This document shows, in pieces, positions 7,892 through 15,993 of a stretch of 25,386 bases of DNA. Source of the DNA: GCA-2687515 sp963582805 (GTDB lineage: Bacteria; Pseudomonadota; Alphaproteobacteria; Rhodospirillales; UBA2165); the NCBI GenBank assembly GCA_963582805.1, contig CAUZTZ010000016.1, forward strand, positions 1 through 25,386, read 5' to 3'. The notes beneath the pieces were generated by a model that saw only the letters and a list, made by a program, of their open reading frames with translations, did no database searches and had not been told where the DNA came from. Position 1 is the first letter of the stretch; every line of letters begins with the position of its first letter. The position numbers and the translations under genes were made by a program.

Positions 7892-8236
7892 ATGCATGTG
7901 GTCATCTTCGAAGTGGAACCGACGCCGGAAGGCAAGCCGCGCTATCTGGAAATCGCCGGCCAGTTGCGTAGCGAATTGGAAGCCATTGACGGTTTCCTCT
8001 CCATCGAGCGCTTCCAGAGCCTGAACGATGAGGGCCGTATGCTGTCTTTGTCGTACTGGCGCGACGCCGAGGCGATCGCGGTCTGGCGCGCCAATGCCGA
8101 ACACCGGCTGGCCCAGGCCGAGGGACGCCGGGAATTGTTCGCCGGTTACCGCATCCGCATCGCCGAAGTGGTGCGCGATTACACCATGACGGAACGCGAC
8201 GAAGCGCCGCAAGCGCCACCCGATGAAACCGGCTGA
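7892..8236 (+). CDS. ABM (antibiotic biosynthesis monooxygenase) fold protein
   Basis: 114 residues. The pattern of a short beta strand (M-H-V-V-I-F-E-V), a helix, then G-F-L-S-I-E-R-F and L-S-L-S-Y-W-R-D-A-E-A-I-x-x-W with a following helix H-R-L-A-Q-A-E-G-R is the ferredoxin-like ABM fold. Members are small dimeric enzymes that may oxidise quinols or degrade heme, and many are of unknown function. The last 20 residues are polar and probably disordered. An AGGGGAAA ribosome-binding site precedes the ATG. It is the last gene of the BON-hydrolase-ABM run; the next gene (dctP) is 145 bases away. No substrate can be assigned. Confidence 0.85.
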   Translation: MHVVIFEVEPTPEGKPRYLEIAGQLRSELEAIDGFLSIERFQSLNDEGRMLSLSYWRDAEAIAVWRANAEHRLAQAEGRRELFAGYRIRIAEVVRDYTMTERDEAPQAPPDETG

Positions 8237-8249
8237 GGGGCGATCAAGC

Positions 8250-8273
8250 CCAATACCGGGAATTGCGTATTGG
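8250..8273 (+). repeat. Inverted repeat in the dctP upstream region
   Basis: CCAATAC (8250-8256) and GTATTGG (8267-8273) are perfect 7-bp arms around a 10-base loop, about 110 bases before dctP and 14 bases after the ABM stop codon. It has no T-run behind it. It could be an operator for a regulator of the TRAP genes or a weak transcript-end hairpin. The rest of the gap up to 8381 shows no other clear signal. Confidence 0.4.
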
Positions 8274-8381
8274 CGTTGCTGATCATTGGTTGTTAGGATG
8301 ATTGTTGTATTTCGATCCGGCTTGTCCATGCAAAACAATCGGCCGGGCTTTATGAATTATACGTCACCAAGGGAGACACAA

Positions 8382-9395
8382 ATGTCCAAATTTATCGCAT
8401 CCACCATTCTCGGCACCGCCGCCTTGGCGCTGTCCTTTCCCGGCACCGCCGAGGCCGCCGAAATTACCTTGAAGATGGCGCACTGGCTGCCGCCGGTGCA
8501 TCACATGACCGGCACCGCCGGCGCCTGGATAAAATCTGTCGAAGCGGCCTCGGGCGGCACCATCAAGATTATCCTCGACAAGAATGCTCTGGCGAAACCT
8601 CCCGGGCAGTATGACTTGGCCAAAAACGGGGTCCGCGATTTGTCCTGGAGCGTCGGCGCCTATACGCCCGGCCGCGCGCCCCTGTTCCGCTTCGCCGAAG
8701 TGCCGTTCGCCTCGCCCAACGCCGAAATCGGCAGCTCGGGACACTACAAATGGTACCATAAGAATGGCTTCGATACGCGGGAAATGAAGGGCACCGTCTT
8801 GATCACCTCCTGGGTACACGGACCCGGCATGCTGCACTCGAAAAAAGAAGTCACGCGCATCGAAGACATGAAAGGCATGAAAATCCGTGTCGGCGGCGGC
8901 GGCGTTCTGACCGCCAAGAGCCTGGGCGCGGTTCCGGTCGTTCAATCCGCTCCTTCATCTCATGAAAGCCTGCAGCGCGGCACTACCGATGCGGCCTTCT
9001 TCCCATGGGAAGCGGTGCACGGCTTCCGCCTGTCTGGCCTGGTCAAATACCATCTCATGGTGCCGGGCGGCCTCTATACGACGCCGTTCTCGCTCAACAT
9101 GAACCGCAAGAAATGGGATGGCCTGCCGGCGGCGGCGCGCAAGGCATTGACCGATGCCGGCGGCGCCAAGGGTGCGGCCTTGATAGGCGCGCTCTGGGAT
9201 AAGGCTGACAAGGTCGGCAGGAGTGACGCTGAGAAGGCAGGCAACAAGATCCAAACTTTGTCGGCGGCGGAGCAGAAACGCTGGGCCAGTGCAATCCGCA
9301 TCATCACCGAAGACTGGATTAGCAAAGGAAACAAAATGGGCCTCAACGGCAAGGCCCTCATGGACGATCTTGTCAAGATGATGAAAGCCGGCTAA
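8382..9395 (+). CDS. dctP: TRAP transporter solute-binding protein (DctP family)
   Basis: 337 residues from the ATG at 8382, which follows a GGGAGA ribosome-binding site and opens with a clear signal peptide (cleavage near A25-A26, T-A-E-A-A-E). The frame extends upstream to 8286 but those codons lack secretory character and a binding site. The body begins I-T-L-K-M-A-H-W-L-P-P and contains G-M-K-I-R-V (R169), the conserved arginine that holds the substrate carboxylate in this family, then the G-A-V-P-V-V and R-G-T-T-D-A-A-F-F-P-W strands. It captures an organic acid in the periplasm for DctQM. Together with dctQ and dctM it makes a complete TRAP system. Substrate identity is not evident. Confidence 0.93.
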   Translation: MSKFIASTILGTAALALSFPGTAEAAEITLKMAHWLPPVHHMTGTAGAWIKSVEAASGGTIKIILDKNALAKPPGQYDLAKNGVRDLSWSVGAYTPGRAPLFRFAEVPFASPNAEIGSSGHYKWYHKNGFDTREMKGTVLITSWVHGPGMLHSKKEVTRIEDMKGMKIRVGGGGVLTAKSLGAVPVVQSAPSSHESLQRGTTDAAFFPWEAVHGFRLSGLVKYHLMVPGGLYTTPFSLNMNRKKWDGLPAAARKALTDAGGAKGAALIGALWDKADKVGRSDAEKAGNKIQTLSAAEQKRWASAIRIITEDWISKGNKMGLNGKALMDDLVKMMKAG

Positions 9396-9407
9396 CGCCT
9401 TAGTTCC

Positions 9408-9932
9408 ATGGCGGAAACAAGCACAGGATCCCTGACAAGTTTAAGCGAGCGAGTCACTATGTGGCTCGCTCGCGCGGGTTCTGTCGGGCTTGCCGTCATG
9501 ATGTTCCTGACCCTCGCCGACGTGATCGGGCGGTTTTTTAATTCGCCTATCGTCGGTACCGTCGAGGTCACCGAGCTGATCATGGGTATGATGATCTATC
9601 TCGGCGTCGGCTATACCACCATTCACCGGGGCCACATCCGGGTCGATATCCTGATCACCCGGTTTTCAACCCGCGTTCAGGCCACCCTGGACACGGTGAC
9701 GTTCCTGATTGCGTTTCTGTTCATGGCGTTGGTCTGCTGGCGCCTGTTTCTGCAGGCGGCGAGCCGCATCGAAAACAACGACATGACCCAAATTTGGGAA
9801 ATTCCGATCTGGCCCATAGCCTATGTGATGGCCATCGCCAGTATCCTGATGGTCACATCGCTGGGTCTGCAACTGGTTTTAGCGGCGCGCCAAGCGGTCA
9901 CCAGCCCGGCCGGGGGGGCAACCGGCCAGTAG
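9408..9932 (+). CDS. dctQ: TRAP transporter small permease (DctQ family)
   Basis: 174 residues with four hydrophobic segments (about 24-44, 53-70, 93-113 and 133-158), the normal DctQ layout. The segment D-V-I-G-R-F-F-N-S-P-I-V-G-T-V-E-V-T-E (40-58) is the family signature. It supports the large permease in sodium-driven uptake. The ATG at 9408 has no convincing ribosome-binding site and is 12 bases after the dctP stop. An alternative ATG at 9459 (residue 18) would remove the hydrophilic N-terminus and lies in the loop of a strong hairpin (see 9445-9473). dctM starts 3 bases after the stop. Confidence 0.93.
   Translation: MAETSTGSLTSLSERVTMWLARAGSVGLAVMMFLTLADVIGRFFNSPIVGTVEVTELIMGMMIYLGVGYTTIHRGHIRVDILITRFSTRVQATLDTVTFLIAFLFMALVCWRLFLQAASRIENNDMTQIWEIPIWPIAYVMAIASILMVTSLGLQLVLAARQAVTSPAGGATGQ
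9445..9473 (+). promoter_or_regulatory. Strong RNA hairpin inside the 5' end of dctQ
   Basis: GCGAGCGAGTCAC (9445-9457) pairs with GTGGCTCGCTCGC (9461-9473) to give a 13-bp stem with one T-G wobble and a 3-base loop (TAT). The outer 9 bp are perfect. It falls on codons 13-22 of dctQ. In TRAP operons the binding protein is normally needed in excess of the permease, and a stem here could slow translation, stop 3' decay, or stabilise the dctP message. This function is inference; the hairpin itself is read directly. Confidence 0.6.
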
Positions 9933-9935
9933 CCC

Positions 9936-11246
9936 ATGGATCCCATTACTCTCGCCATCCTGATCTTTATCCTGATGTTCGTATTGCTGGCCATCGGCCT
10001 GCCGATTGGGTTTACCATGGCGGCCACCGGTTTCCTCGGCAGCGCCATGCTGATCGATTTCAACGCGGCCATGGCGCTTCTCGGTCAGACCGCGTTCGAG
10101 ACGCCGATCACCTATAACCTGTCGATCGTGCCTTTGTTCATATTGATGGGCTATTTCGCCAGCAATTCCGGGCTTTCCGAAGCCCTGTTCAGCGCCTGCA
10201 ATACCTGGCTTGGACATCGGCGCGGCGGACTTGCGCTCGCCACCATCGGCGGCTGCGGCGCCTTTGCCGCCATCTGCGGCTCGTCCCTGGCCACCGCCGC
10301 CACCATGACCCAGGTGGCACTGCCGGAAATGAAGCGTTTCAATTACGACGACAGCCTGGCCACCGGCTCGATCGCCGCCGGCGGCACCATCGGCATCTTG
10401 ATCCCGCCCAGCGTAATCCTGGTTTTGTACGGCATACTGACCGAATCCAATATCGGCGAGTTGTTCCTGGCCGGCTTCATCCCGGGCATTCTGACCGTCA
10501 TATTTTTCATGGTGACAATCTCGATCGTCACCGCATTTTACCCCGAGACCGGACCCCGGGGCGCCAAAACCACATTCGCCGAAAAGATGGGCGCCTTTAA
10601 AAAAGTGTGGAGTACGGTCTTGCTGTTCCTTTTGGTCATCGGCGGCATCTATCTGGGCTTCTTTTCCCCCGAAGAAGCCGCCGGCGTCGGCGCATCGGGC
10701 GCCCTGTTGCTGGCCCTGATGGCGCGCACCATGACCTGGGAAATATTCTTCGATTGCCTGATGGAAACGGTGAAAACGTCGGCGATGATTTTCACCATCC
10801 TGATCGGCGCCATCCTGTTTAACAATTTCCTGGTGCTGAGCGCGGTGCCCGATTCTATTGGCACCTGGATCGGCGGGCTGGATATGTCGGCGACGGCGAT
10901 CTTGGTTATCATCCTGTTGATTTATCTGGCGCTCGGCTGCGCCCTCGATTCCCTGGCGATGATCCTGTTGACCATTCCGATCTTTTTCCCCGTTGTCGCC
11001 AAATTGGGTTTCGATCCCATCTGGTTCGGCATCATCGTGGTCATGGTGGTCGAATTGGGCCTGATCACACCGCCCATCGGCATGAACGTGTTCATAATAA
11101 AAGGCATGGCGCCGGAGGTGGCGCTCGGAACCATCTACAAGGGCGTGCTGCCGTTCGCCGTCGCCCAGATATTGCTGATCGTGCTGATTGTCATTTTCCC
11201 GGCCATCGCCACCTGGCTGCCGAGTACCATGTCGCAGTTTCAGTAA
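9936..11246 (+). CDS. dctM: TRAP transporter large permease (DctM family)
   Basis: 436 residues, almost entirely hydrophobic with about 11-12 membrane segments, the expected length for DctM. Family features are the G-L-P-I-G-F-T-M-A start, the S-G-G/S-S-L-A-T-A-A-T-M region near residue 110-125, G-T-I-G-I-L-I-P-P-S (about 150), and the final segment E-L-G-L-I-T-P-P-I-G-M-N-V-F (about 370-385), the second half of an inverted repeat. It carries the solute and sodium across the inner membrane. No Shine-Dalgarno sequence is visible before the ATG at 9936, so translation is probably coupled to dctQ, whose stop is 3 bases upstream. An MFS gene follows 17 bases later. Confidence 0.94.
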   Translation: MDPITLAILIFILMFVLLAIGLPIGFTMAATGFLGSAMLIDFNAAMALLGQTAFETPITYNLSIVPLFILMGYFASNSGLSEALFSACNTWLGHRRGGLALATIGGCGAFAAICGSSLATAATMTQVALPEMKRFNYDDSLATGSIAAGGTIGILIPPSVILVLYGILTESNIGELFLAGFIPGILTVIFFMVTISIVTAFYPETGPRGAKTTFAEKMGAFKKVWSTVLLFLLVIGGIYLGFFSPEEAAGVGASGALLLALMARTMTWEIFFDCLMETVKTSAMIFTILIGAILFNNFLVLSAVPDSIGTWIGGLDMSATAILVIILLIYLALGCALDSLAMILLTIPIFFPVVAKLGFDPIWFGIIVVMVVELGLITPPIGMNVFIIKGMAPEVALGTIYKGVLPFAVAQILLIVLIVIFPAIATWLPSTMSQFQ

Positions 11247-11263
11247 CGCTCCGGAACGCACCC

Positions 11264-12691
11264 TTGAATAATTCCGTATCTTCCGATACCGGCCGTTGGG
11301 CCGATATTCTGCATGGCCGCCTTGGCCTCTATACCTTGGCGCTCAATATGGGCACGATCCTATTCGCCATATCCAATTTCGTGGTGGTGTCGATCCTGCC
11401 GACCGCCGCCGACGATATCGGCGGGCTCCAATATTACGCCTGGACCTTTGCGCTGTTTTCGGTGGGCGCGGTCATCGGCGCAGCCAGCACCGGCCCGGTG
11501 CGCGAAGCCCATGGCCACCGGACCACGCTGGTGCTCGCCGGGCTGATCTTCGTTGCCGGGCTGGCGGGCGCCGGATTGGCGCCGAACATGGAGACCGTCG
11601 TCTTCTGGCGCCTGATCCAGGGCATCGGCGGCGGCGCCATCGCATCCCAAGGCTATGCGCTGATCGCCGAAATGTATCCCGAAAACTTGCGCGGCCGAGC
11701 GCTGTCGATGCTGTCCACGGCTTGGGGCACGGCGACCATCCTCGGCCCGGCCTTCGGCGGCATCTTCGCCGAGTTTGGCGCCTGGCGCGGAGCCTTTTTC
11801 TGCCTCGGCGGGCTTGGCCTGGTGTTCGCCTATCTCGCCTGGCGGGTGGTCCCGGCCGCCGAAGCCGGGCATGGCAAAATCCGCTTTCCCATCAACCGGC
11901 TGGGCCTGCTTGCCGCCGCCGTGCTGGGGCTTAGCGCAACATCGCAGATCGATAGCAATCTGGCGCGCATCGCCCTGGTGGTGGTTTCCGTGGCCGTCGC
12001 CGCCTATGCGTTTCGCCGCGATGCGAAGGCCGAACGAAATTTGTTTCCAAGGCAGGCCGTGGATTTGCGCACCGAAATGGGCGCCACCTTTTGGGTGATG
12101 ATGTTCTCCACCATGGCCATGGTTTTCATCAATTTATACGTCACCCTCTATTTGCAGAAATTGCATGGCATCACGCCCTTGGTGGCGGCTTATATTTATG
12201 TGGTCAATTCCATGTCCTGGTCGACCGTGGCCTTTATCGTTGCCTCCTGGAAAGGCCGCAAGGAGGCGATCGCGATCTTTGCCGGGCTGACATTAATGTT
12301 GATCGGTCTGGCCGGGCTGGCCTATGTGGTCGCGACCGGACCGGTTATTGCCATCGCCGGATTATTGGCCGTCACCGGGGCCGGCATGGGTTTCATCAAC
12401 AACCCGTTGATCCAGCGCGCCATCGCCGCGGCGCCGCCGGATGAGCGGGCGCGCACCGGATCATCGGTGCAGACCTTGCGCACCGTCGGCTATTCCTTCG
12501 GCGCCGCCGTCGCCGGTCTGGTAGCCGCCGTTTCCGGGCTCACCGACGATTCCGCAGCCGATATCCTGGGCCCGGCGATGCAATGGGTCTACGGCACCGG
12601 CACCATCTTCCCGGTGCTGGCCATCGGGCTTGCAATTCTGATGCTGTCCCACGGCCGCCGCCGCATGTCGGGGATAAGCGAAGATTCCTAG
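11264..12691 (+). CDS. Major facilitator superfamily transporter
   Basis: 475 residues with at least 12 predicted membrane segments. The loop after TM2 has the R-E-A-H-G-H-R form of the MFS motif A region, and R-L-I-Q-G-I-G-G-G-A-I-A-S near 113-125 is MFS motif B, as in drug/proton antiporters of the EmrB/DHA type. The first TM begins at about residue 22, which requires the TTG start at 11264; the next in-frame ATG lies inside TM1. A CGGA about 10 bases upstream is the only ribosome-binding hint. Being 17 bases after dctM it is probably in the TRAP operon, which suggests export or exchange of a related compound, although a drug-efflux role is also possible. Its stop codon overlaps that of the convergent reductase gene. 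Confidence 0.88.
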   Translation: MNNSVSSDTGRWADILHGRLGLYTLALNMGTILFAISNFVVVSILPTAADDIGGLQYYAWTFALFSVGAVIGAASTGPVREAHGHRTTLVLAGLIFVAGLAGAGLAPNMETVVFWRLIQGIGGGAIASQGYALIAEMYPENLRGRALSMLSTAWGTATILGPAFGGIFAEFGAWRGAFFCLGGLGLVFAYLAWRVVPAAEAGHGKIRFPINRLGLLAAAVLGLSATSQIDSNLARIALVVVSVAVAAYAFRRDAKAERNLFPRQAVDLRTEMGATFWVMMFSTMAMVFINLYVTLYLQKLHGITPLVAAYIYVVNSMSWSTVAFIVASWKGRKEAIAIFAGLTLMLIGLAGLAYVVATGPVIAIAGLLAVTGAGMGFINNPLIQRAIAAAPPDERARTGSSVQTLRTVGYSFGAAVAGLVAAVSGLTDDSAADILGPAMQWVYGTGTIFPVLAIGLAILMLSHGRRRMSGISEDS

Positions 12692-13710
12692 CCGAGCATT
12701 TCCCGGGCCAATTTCAGATTGTCCGGGCCGGGGTCCAATTCGCCGGCGCGGATGCGGCGCGTGATCTCGACAATGACCGCGTTGGCGGTTGCCTGGCCGC
12801 CCCTCGCCTCGCAGTCCTGGACAACCAGGCCGTTGATCTGATCGACCTCGGAATAGCGGCCCTTGAGATGATCCTGGAGGACGCAATCGCGCGCCTTGGG
12901 GCCGATATCGCCGAATAATTTGTCGAGCAGTTTTTCCAGCAGCCGGTTGGTATCGGCGACGTCTTCCGGTTTGAGCCCGAATATGGGTTCGATTTTGTGG
13001 CCACGGCTTTGACCGGCGGCCAGGGCTTCGGTTCCGATGCGTACCGCCAGATCGCGCATGCCCGGCAGTTTGGCAGCCTCCTGCTGAGTGAGGCCAAGCA
13101 TGGCCATGGGCCCCAGGCACATTGTATTGACCACCAGCTTCATCCATTTCGCCGATAAGATATCGTTCGAAATTGCGACAGCTCCCACATGGCTCAAGAT
13201 TTCCTGAACCTCTTCGAGCCGCTCGATGGGCCCGCCCTCCAGACAGCCGAGCCCCAACCAGGTTTTGGCCGGCGGCGTGTTGCGCTGCACCAGACCCGGC
13301 GTGAATATTTCGGACGACAATTCGATAACACAGCCGAGGGTCCGGTGCGGTCCAACAATGGCGCGAATATCACCGGCGGTCATGGCGTTCTGAATGCCGA
13401 TCATCAAGCCGTCTTCGTCCAGATGTGGCGCCGCCAGCTCGGCCGTCCAGCGCGTATCATAAGCCTTCACCGCGATGATGATGAGATCGAAGAGCTCGGT
13501 AAAGCCGGCCACGTCACACAGATGATGGGCGCGGGCGCCCACATGCAGTTCCTCGTCCGGCATCTGAATGCGAAGCCCGTCTTCGCGCATGGCGTTCACA
13601 TGCTCCGGCCATTGATCGATCAGGGTGACATCCAGCCCGGCATCGATCAGGTTGGCGGCGATGCAACTGCCGTTGGCGCCGGTGCCGAACACCGCGATTT
13701 TCTCTATCAT
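12688..13710 (-). CDS. Ketopantoate reductase (ApbA/PanE) family oxidoreductase
   Basis: 340 residues from the ATG at 13710, chosen because it has a GAGGG ribosome-binding site and begins directly with the Rossmann strand I-A-V-F-G-T-G-A-N-G-S (residues 4-14, the GxGxxG nucleotide motif). The upstream extension to 13794 overlaps the kinase gene. The ApbA N-terminal domain is followed by I-I-I-A-V-K-A-Y and the G-I-Q-N-A-M segment, where PanE has Q-N-G. The C-terminal domain has K-W-M-K-L-V-V-N, the family's catalytic lysine region. True PanE proteins reduce 2-dehydropantoate with NADPH, but many paralogues act on other 2-oxo or beta-keto acids. The 'QNA' variant and length favour a paralogue. 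It is 34 bases after the PAS-kinase gene. Confidence 0.85.
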   Translation of the reverse strand: MIEKIAVFGTGANGSCIAANLIDAGLDVTLIDQWPEHVNAMREDGLRIQMPDEELHVGARAHHLCDVAGFTELFDLIIIAVKAYDTRWTAELAAPHLDEDGLMIGIQNAMTAGDIRAIVGPHRTLGCVIELSSEIFTPGLVQRNTPPAKTWLGLGCLEGGPIERLEEVQEILSHVGAVAISNDILSAKWMKLVVNTMCLGPMAMLGLTQQEAAKLPGMRDLAVRIGTEALAAGQSRGHKIEPIFGLKPEDVADTNRLLEKLLDKLFGDIGPKARDCVLQDHLKGRYSEVDQINGLVVQDCEARGGQATANAVIVEITRRIRAGELDPGPDNLKLAREMLG

Positions 13711-13744
13711 GAATTTTTCCCTCGCCGGCGATACCAGAGGCTTA

Positions 13745-15799
13745 TTATACCGCCGGGTTTCGCCCGCCGCACACCCGATCTTTTGGAAAGACAACGCGCG
13801 CCGTGGTGCCGACGCCGACGCGGCTTTCCATTTCCAGGCGGCCGCCGTGCAATTCGATCAGGCCCTTGACCAGCGGCAGGCCGAGGCCGCTGCCCTCTTC
13901 TTCGGTCTTGGCGCCGGAATTCCTGATCCTGCCAAAAGTATCGAGGGCCGTTTCCAAATCGCTTTGGCGCATGCCGATGCCATTGTCGGCAACCGTCACC
14001 GCCAGCTCGCCGTCTTCGGTGGCTTCGGCGGCGAGCGTCACCTCGCCATCGGCCTCGGTAAAATTGACGGCGTTGGACAACAGATTGGCGAATATCTGCT
14101 TGACCCGGCGCTGGTCGGCAAAAATGTCCGGCAATGATGCATCGATGGTATCGATGATCGAGACCTGTCTTTGCGCGGCGCGCAAGCTGACCATATTGGT
14201 TATCGATGGGAAGCAGCTCTCAAGGGAAAATTCCTCGGACTGCAAATCCAGTTTGCCCGCCTCGATCGCCGAGACGTCGAGCACATCCTGGATCAACGAC
14301 AAAAGCAAATTGCCGGAGGTCAAAATGCTATCCACATAATCGGCCTGTTGCGGGTTGGCGAGGGGGCCGAAAATCTGATTTTTGAGGGCATCCGAATAGC
14401 CGATTACGGCGTTCAACGGGGTGCGCAATTCGTGGCTCATATTGGCCAGAAATTCCGACTTGGTCCGGTTGGCGGTTTCGGCTGCGATGCGGGCTTCGTC
14501 CAGAACCTGTTCGCGCAATTTCGCATCGGTGATATCGAAATTGATGGTCATGACGCTGCCGTCGGGCAGTTTTTGCTTCCTGGTATCGATCCAGCGGCCA
14601 TCGGGTTGCAGATTTTCGTACTGGGAGCTGTCACTACCAGCGTCGGCGAGCCGCGACTGGATCCATTGCTCCCGGCTCATTTGTGATTGGTCCATGACAT
14701 TGACGTCATAGATGCGCCCCAGAAATTCTCCATAGGTTACGCCCGGTATCAGATCGATGCTGGCCGAGACAGCCAGCTCCCGGTAGCGGCCGTTGGCATG
14801 GATCAGAGCACCGTCCGGCCCCCACAGGCTGAACGAAACCTGTAACCCGTCGATAGCATCCAAAAAATTTGCCTGCACCGATGCGGCGTGGGCTTCGAGC
14901 CGTTTGCGCTGGGAGATGTCGGCGCAGGCGCCGACCATGCGCGTGGGTTTGCCGTCATCGCCGACAATGATATTGGCCCTGGAATTCAGCCAATGGACGG
15001 AGCCGTCGGGCCAGATCACCCGGAAATCCACATTGTAATCTTCGGCTTCGCCCAAGGCTTGCTGATTTGCCGCCATGACCTTGTCCAGATCATCGGGGTG
15101 GATGGCCTCGAAAAATTCCTCCTCGCGGGAGCCTTCGGCATCGCTCGCCTTGATGCCGAAATTTTCGCGCACCTGATTGTCCCAAATATGCTTGTCGTCG
15201 CGCACGTTCCACTCCCAGGCGCCGATCTTCGCCCGGGCCAGCGCAAAGGCGGTCCAGTCTTCGTTCTGGCGAAGCTTGATTTCCCGCTCGCGCAGCGACA
15301 GCTCGGCCTTCATGCGTTCCGAAACTTCGTGGCTTAGGGATTGGGTGCGTTCAGCAACGCGGCTTTCCAGATCGTGGTGCGAGCGCTGTAGCTCTTCCTC
15401 CATGCGTTTGCGTTCCGAGATATCCTGAACGTGACAGATGAATTGGGTCTGATCGGGCTGATCGCCGGCAACCACCGACGAATGCAATTGTACCCAAATC
15501 AGGCTGCCATCCTTGTGCACATAGCGTTTTTCGAGTTCGGCCGAGGATGCATCGCCGGCAAGGAACTGCTCGTACCGGTCAATCCCGAGTTTTACGTCCT
15601 CGACATGGGTGAGATCGGCGAAGGATTTGTCCAATATTTCGGCTTCGCTATAGCCCAAAAGTTCGCAGAAGGCCTGATTGACCCAGCGGATATTACCGCC
15701 CAGATCGAGCATGAGCATGCCCATTCCAGTGCTTTCAAAGGCACGCCGAAACTTCTCTTCACCGTCCCAAACGGACAGGATTTCCGATCTACGATCCAA
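13745..15799 (-). CDS. Soluble sensor histidine kinase with three PAS domains
   Basis: 684 residues from a TTG at 15799 with GAGGA five bases upstream; the frame also runs to a TTG at 15883 without a binding site. No membrane segments are seen. PAS1 (about 14-130) has G-M-L-M-L-D-L-G-G-N-I-R-W-V-N and H-V-Q-D-I-S-E-R-K. PAS2 (190-300) has G-A-W-E-W-N-V and A-D-I-S-Q-R-K-R. PAS3 (310-425) has F-S-L-W-G-P-D-G and ends at D-I-T-D-A-K. The HisKA domain has F-L-A-N-M-S-H-E-L-R-T-P (H456). The ATPase domain has N-L-L-S-N-A-V (N-box, about 572-578), D-N-G-I-G (605-609) and G-S-G-L-G-L (636-641). It resembles DivJ/PleC/PdhS-type kinases. No receiver or regulator is adjacent, so its partner is elsewhere. 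The ketopantoate-reductase-like gene follows. Confidence 0.9.
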   Translation of the reverse strand: MDRRSEILSVWDGEEKFRRAFESTGMGMLMLDLGGNIRWVNQAFCELLGYSEAEILDKSFADLTHVEDVKLGIDRYEQFLAGDASSAELEKRYVHKDGSLIWVQLHSSVVAGDQPDQTQFICHVQDISERKRMEEELQRSHHDLESRVAERTQSLSHEVSERMKAELSLREREIKLRQNEDWTAFALARAKIGAWEWNVRDDKHIWDNQVRENFGIKASDAEGSREEEFFEAIHPDDLDKVMAANQQALGEAEDYNVDFRVIWPDGSVHWLNSRANIIVGDDGKPTRMVGACADISQRKRLEAHAASVQANFLDAIDGLQVSFSLWGPDGALIHANGRYRELAVSASIDLIPGVTYGEFLGRIYDVNVMDQSQMSREQWIQSRLADAGSDSSQYENLQPDGRWIDTRKQKLPDGSVMTINFDITDAKLREQVLDEARIAAETANRTKSEFLANMSHELRTPLNAVIGYSDALKNQIFGPLANPQQADYVDSILTSGNLLLSLIQDVLDVSAIEAGKLDLQSEEFSLESCFPSITNMVSLRAAQRQVSIIDTIDASLPDIFADQRRVKQIFANLLSNAVNFTEADGEVTLAAEATEDGELAVTVADNGIGMRQSDLETALDTFGRIRNSGAKTEEEGSGLGLPLVKGLIELHGGRLEMESRVGVGTTARVVFPKDRVCGGRNPAV

Positions 15800-15850
15800 G
15801 GCAATCCTCGAGCAGGCTAATTTCGCAAAGCTGCTTTCCCTCGCGCTACC

Positions 15851-15856
15851 ATTATA
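15851..15856 (-). promoter_or_regulatory. Candidate -10 element upstream of the PAS kinase
   Basis: On the minus strand this hexamer is a perfect TATAAT, about 52 bases before the TTG at 15799. A TTGAAA at 15878-15883 is the nearest -35-like hexamer but its spacing is 21 bases, which is long. The position supports the downstream start at 15799, because a start at 15883 would lie upstream of the -10. Confidence 0.35.
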
Positions 15857-15993
15857 AGTGGGTTTGATCGGCGATTTTTTCAATGCAATTGGTATTTAAT
15901 GGTCGATCCAGGTCATGAACTCATAAATGGCGGCGGTGGTGCAAATGCGCTAGACTGGCCGCGATCGCCGTCTCATGGGAGCGGAACCGAGCC

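Noticed and set aside
9879..11261. Minus-strand frame of 460 codons
   Set aside because: Antisense to dctM; the product would be rich in Asp, Gln, His and Gly with no domain, a typical shadow of a membrane protein gene.
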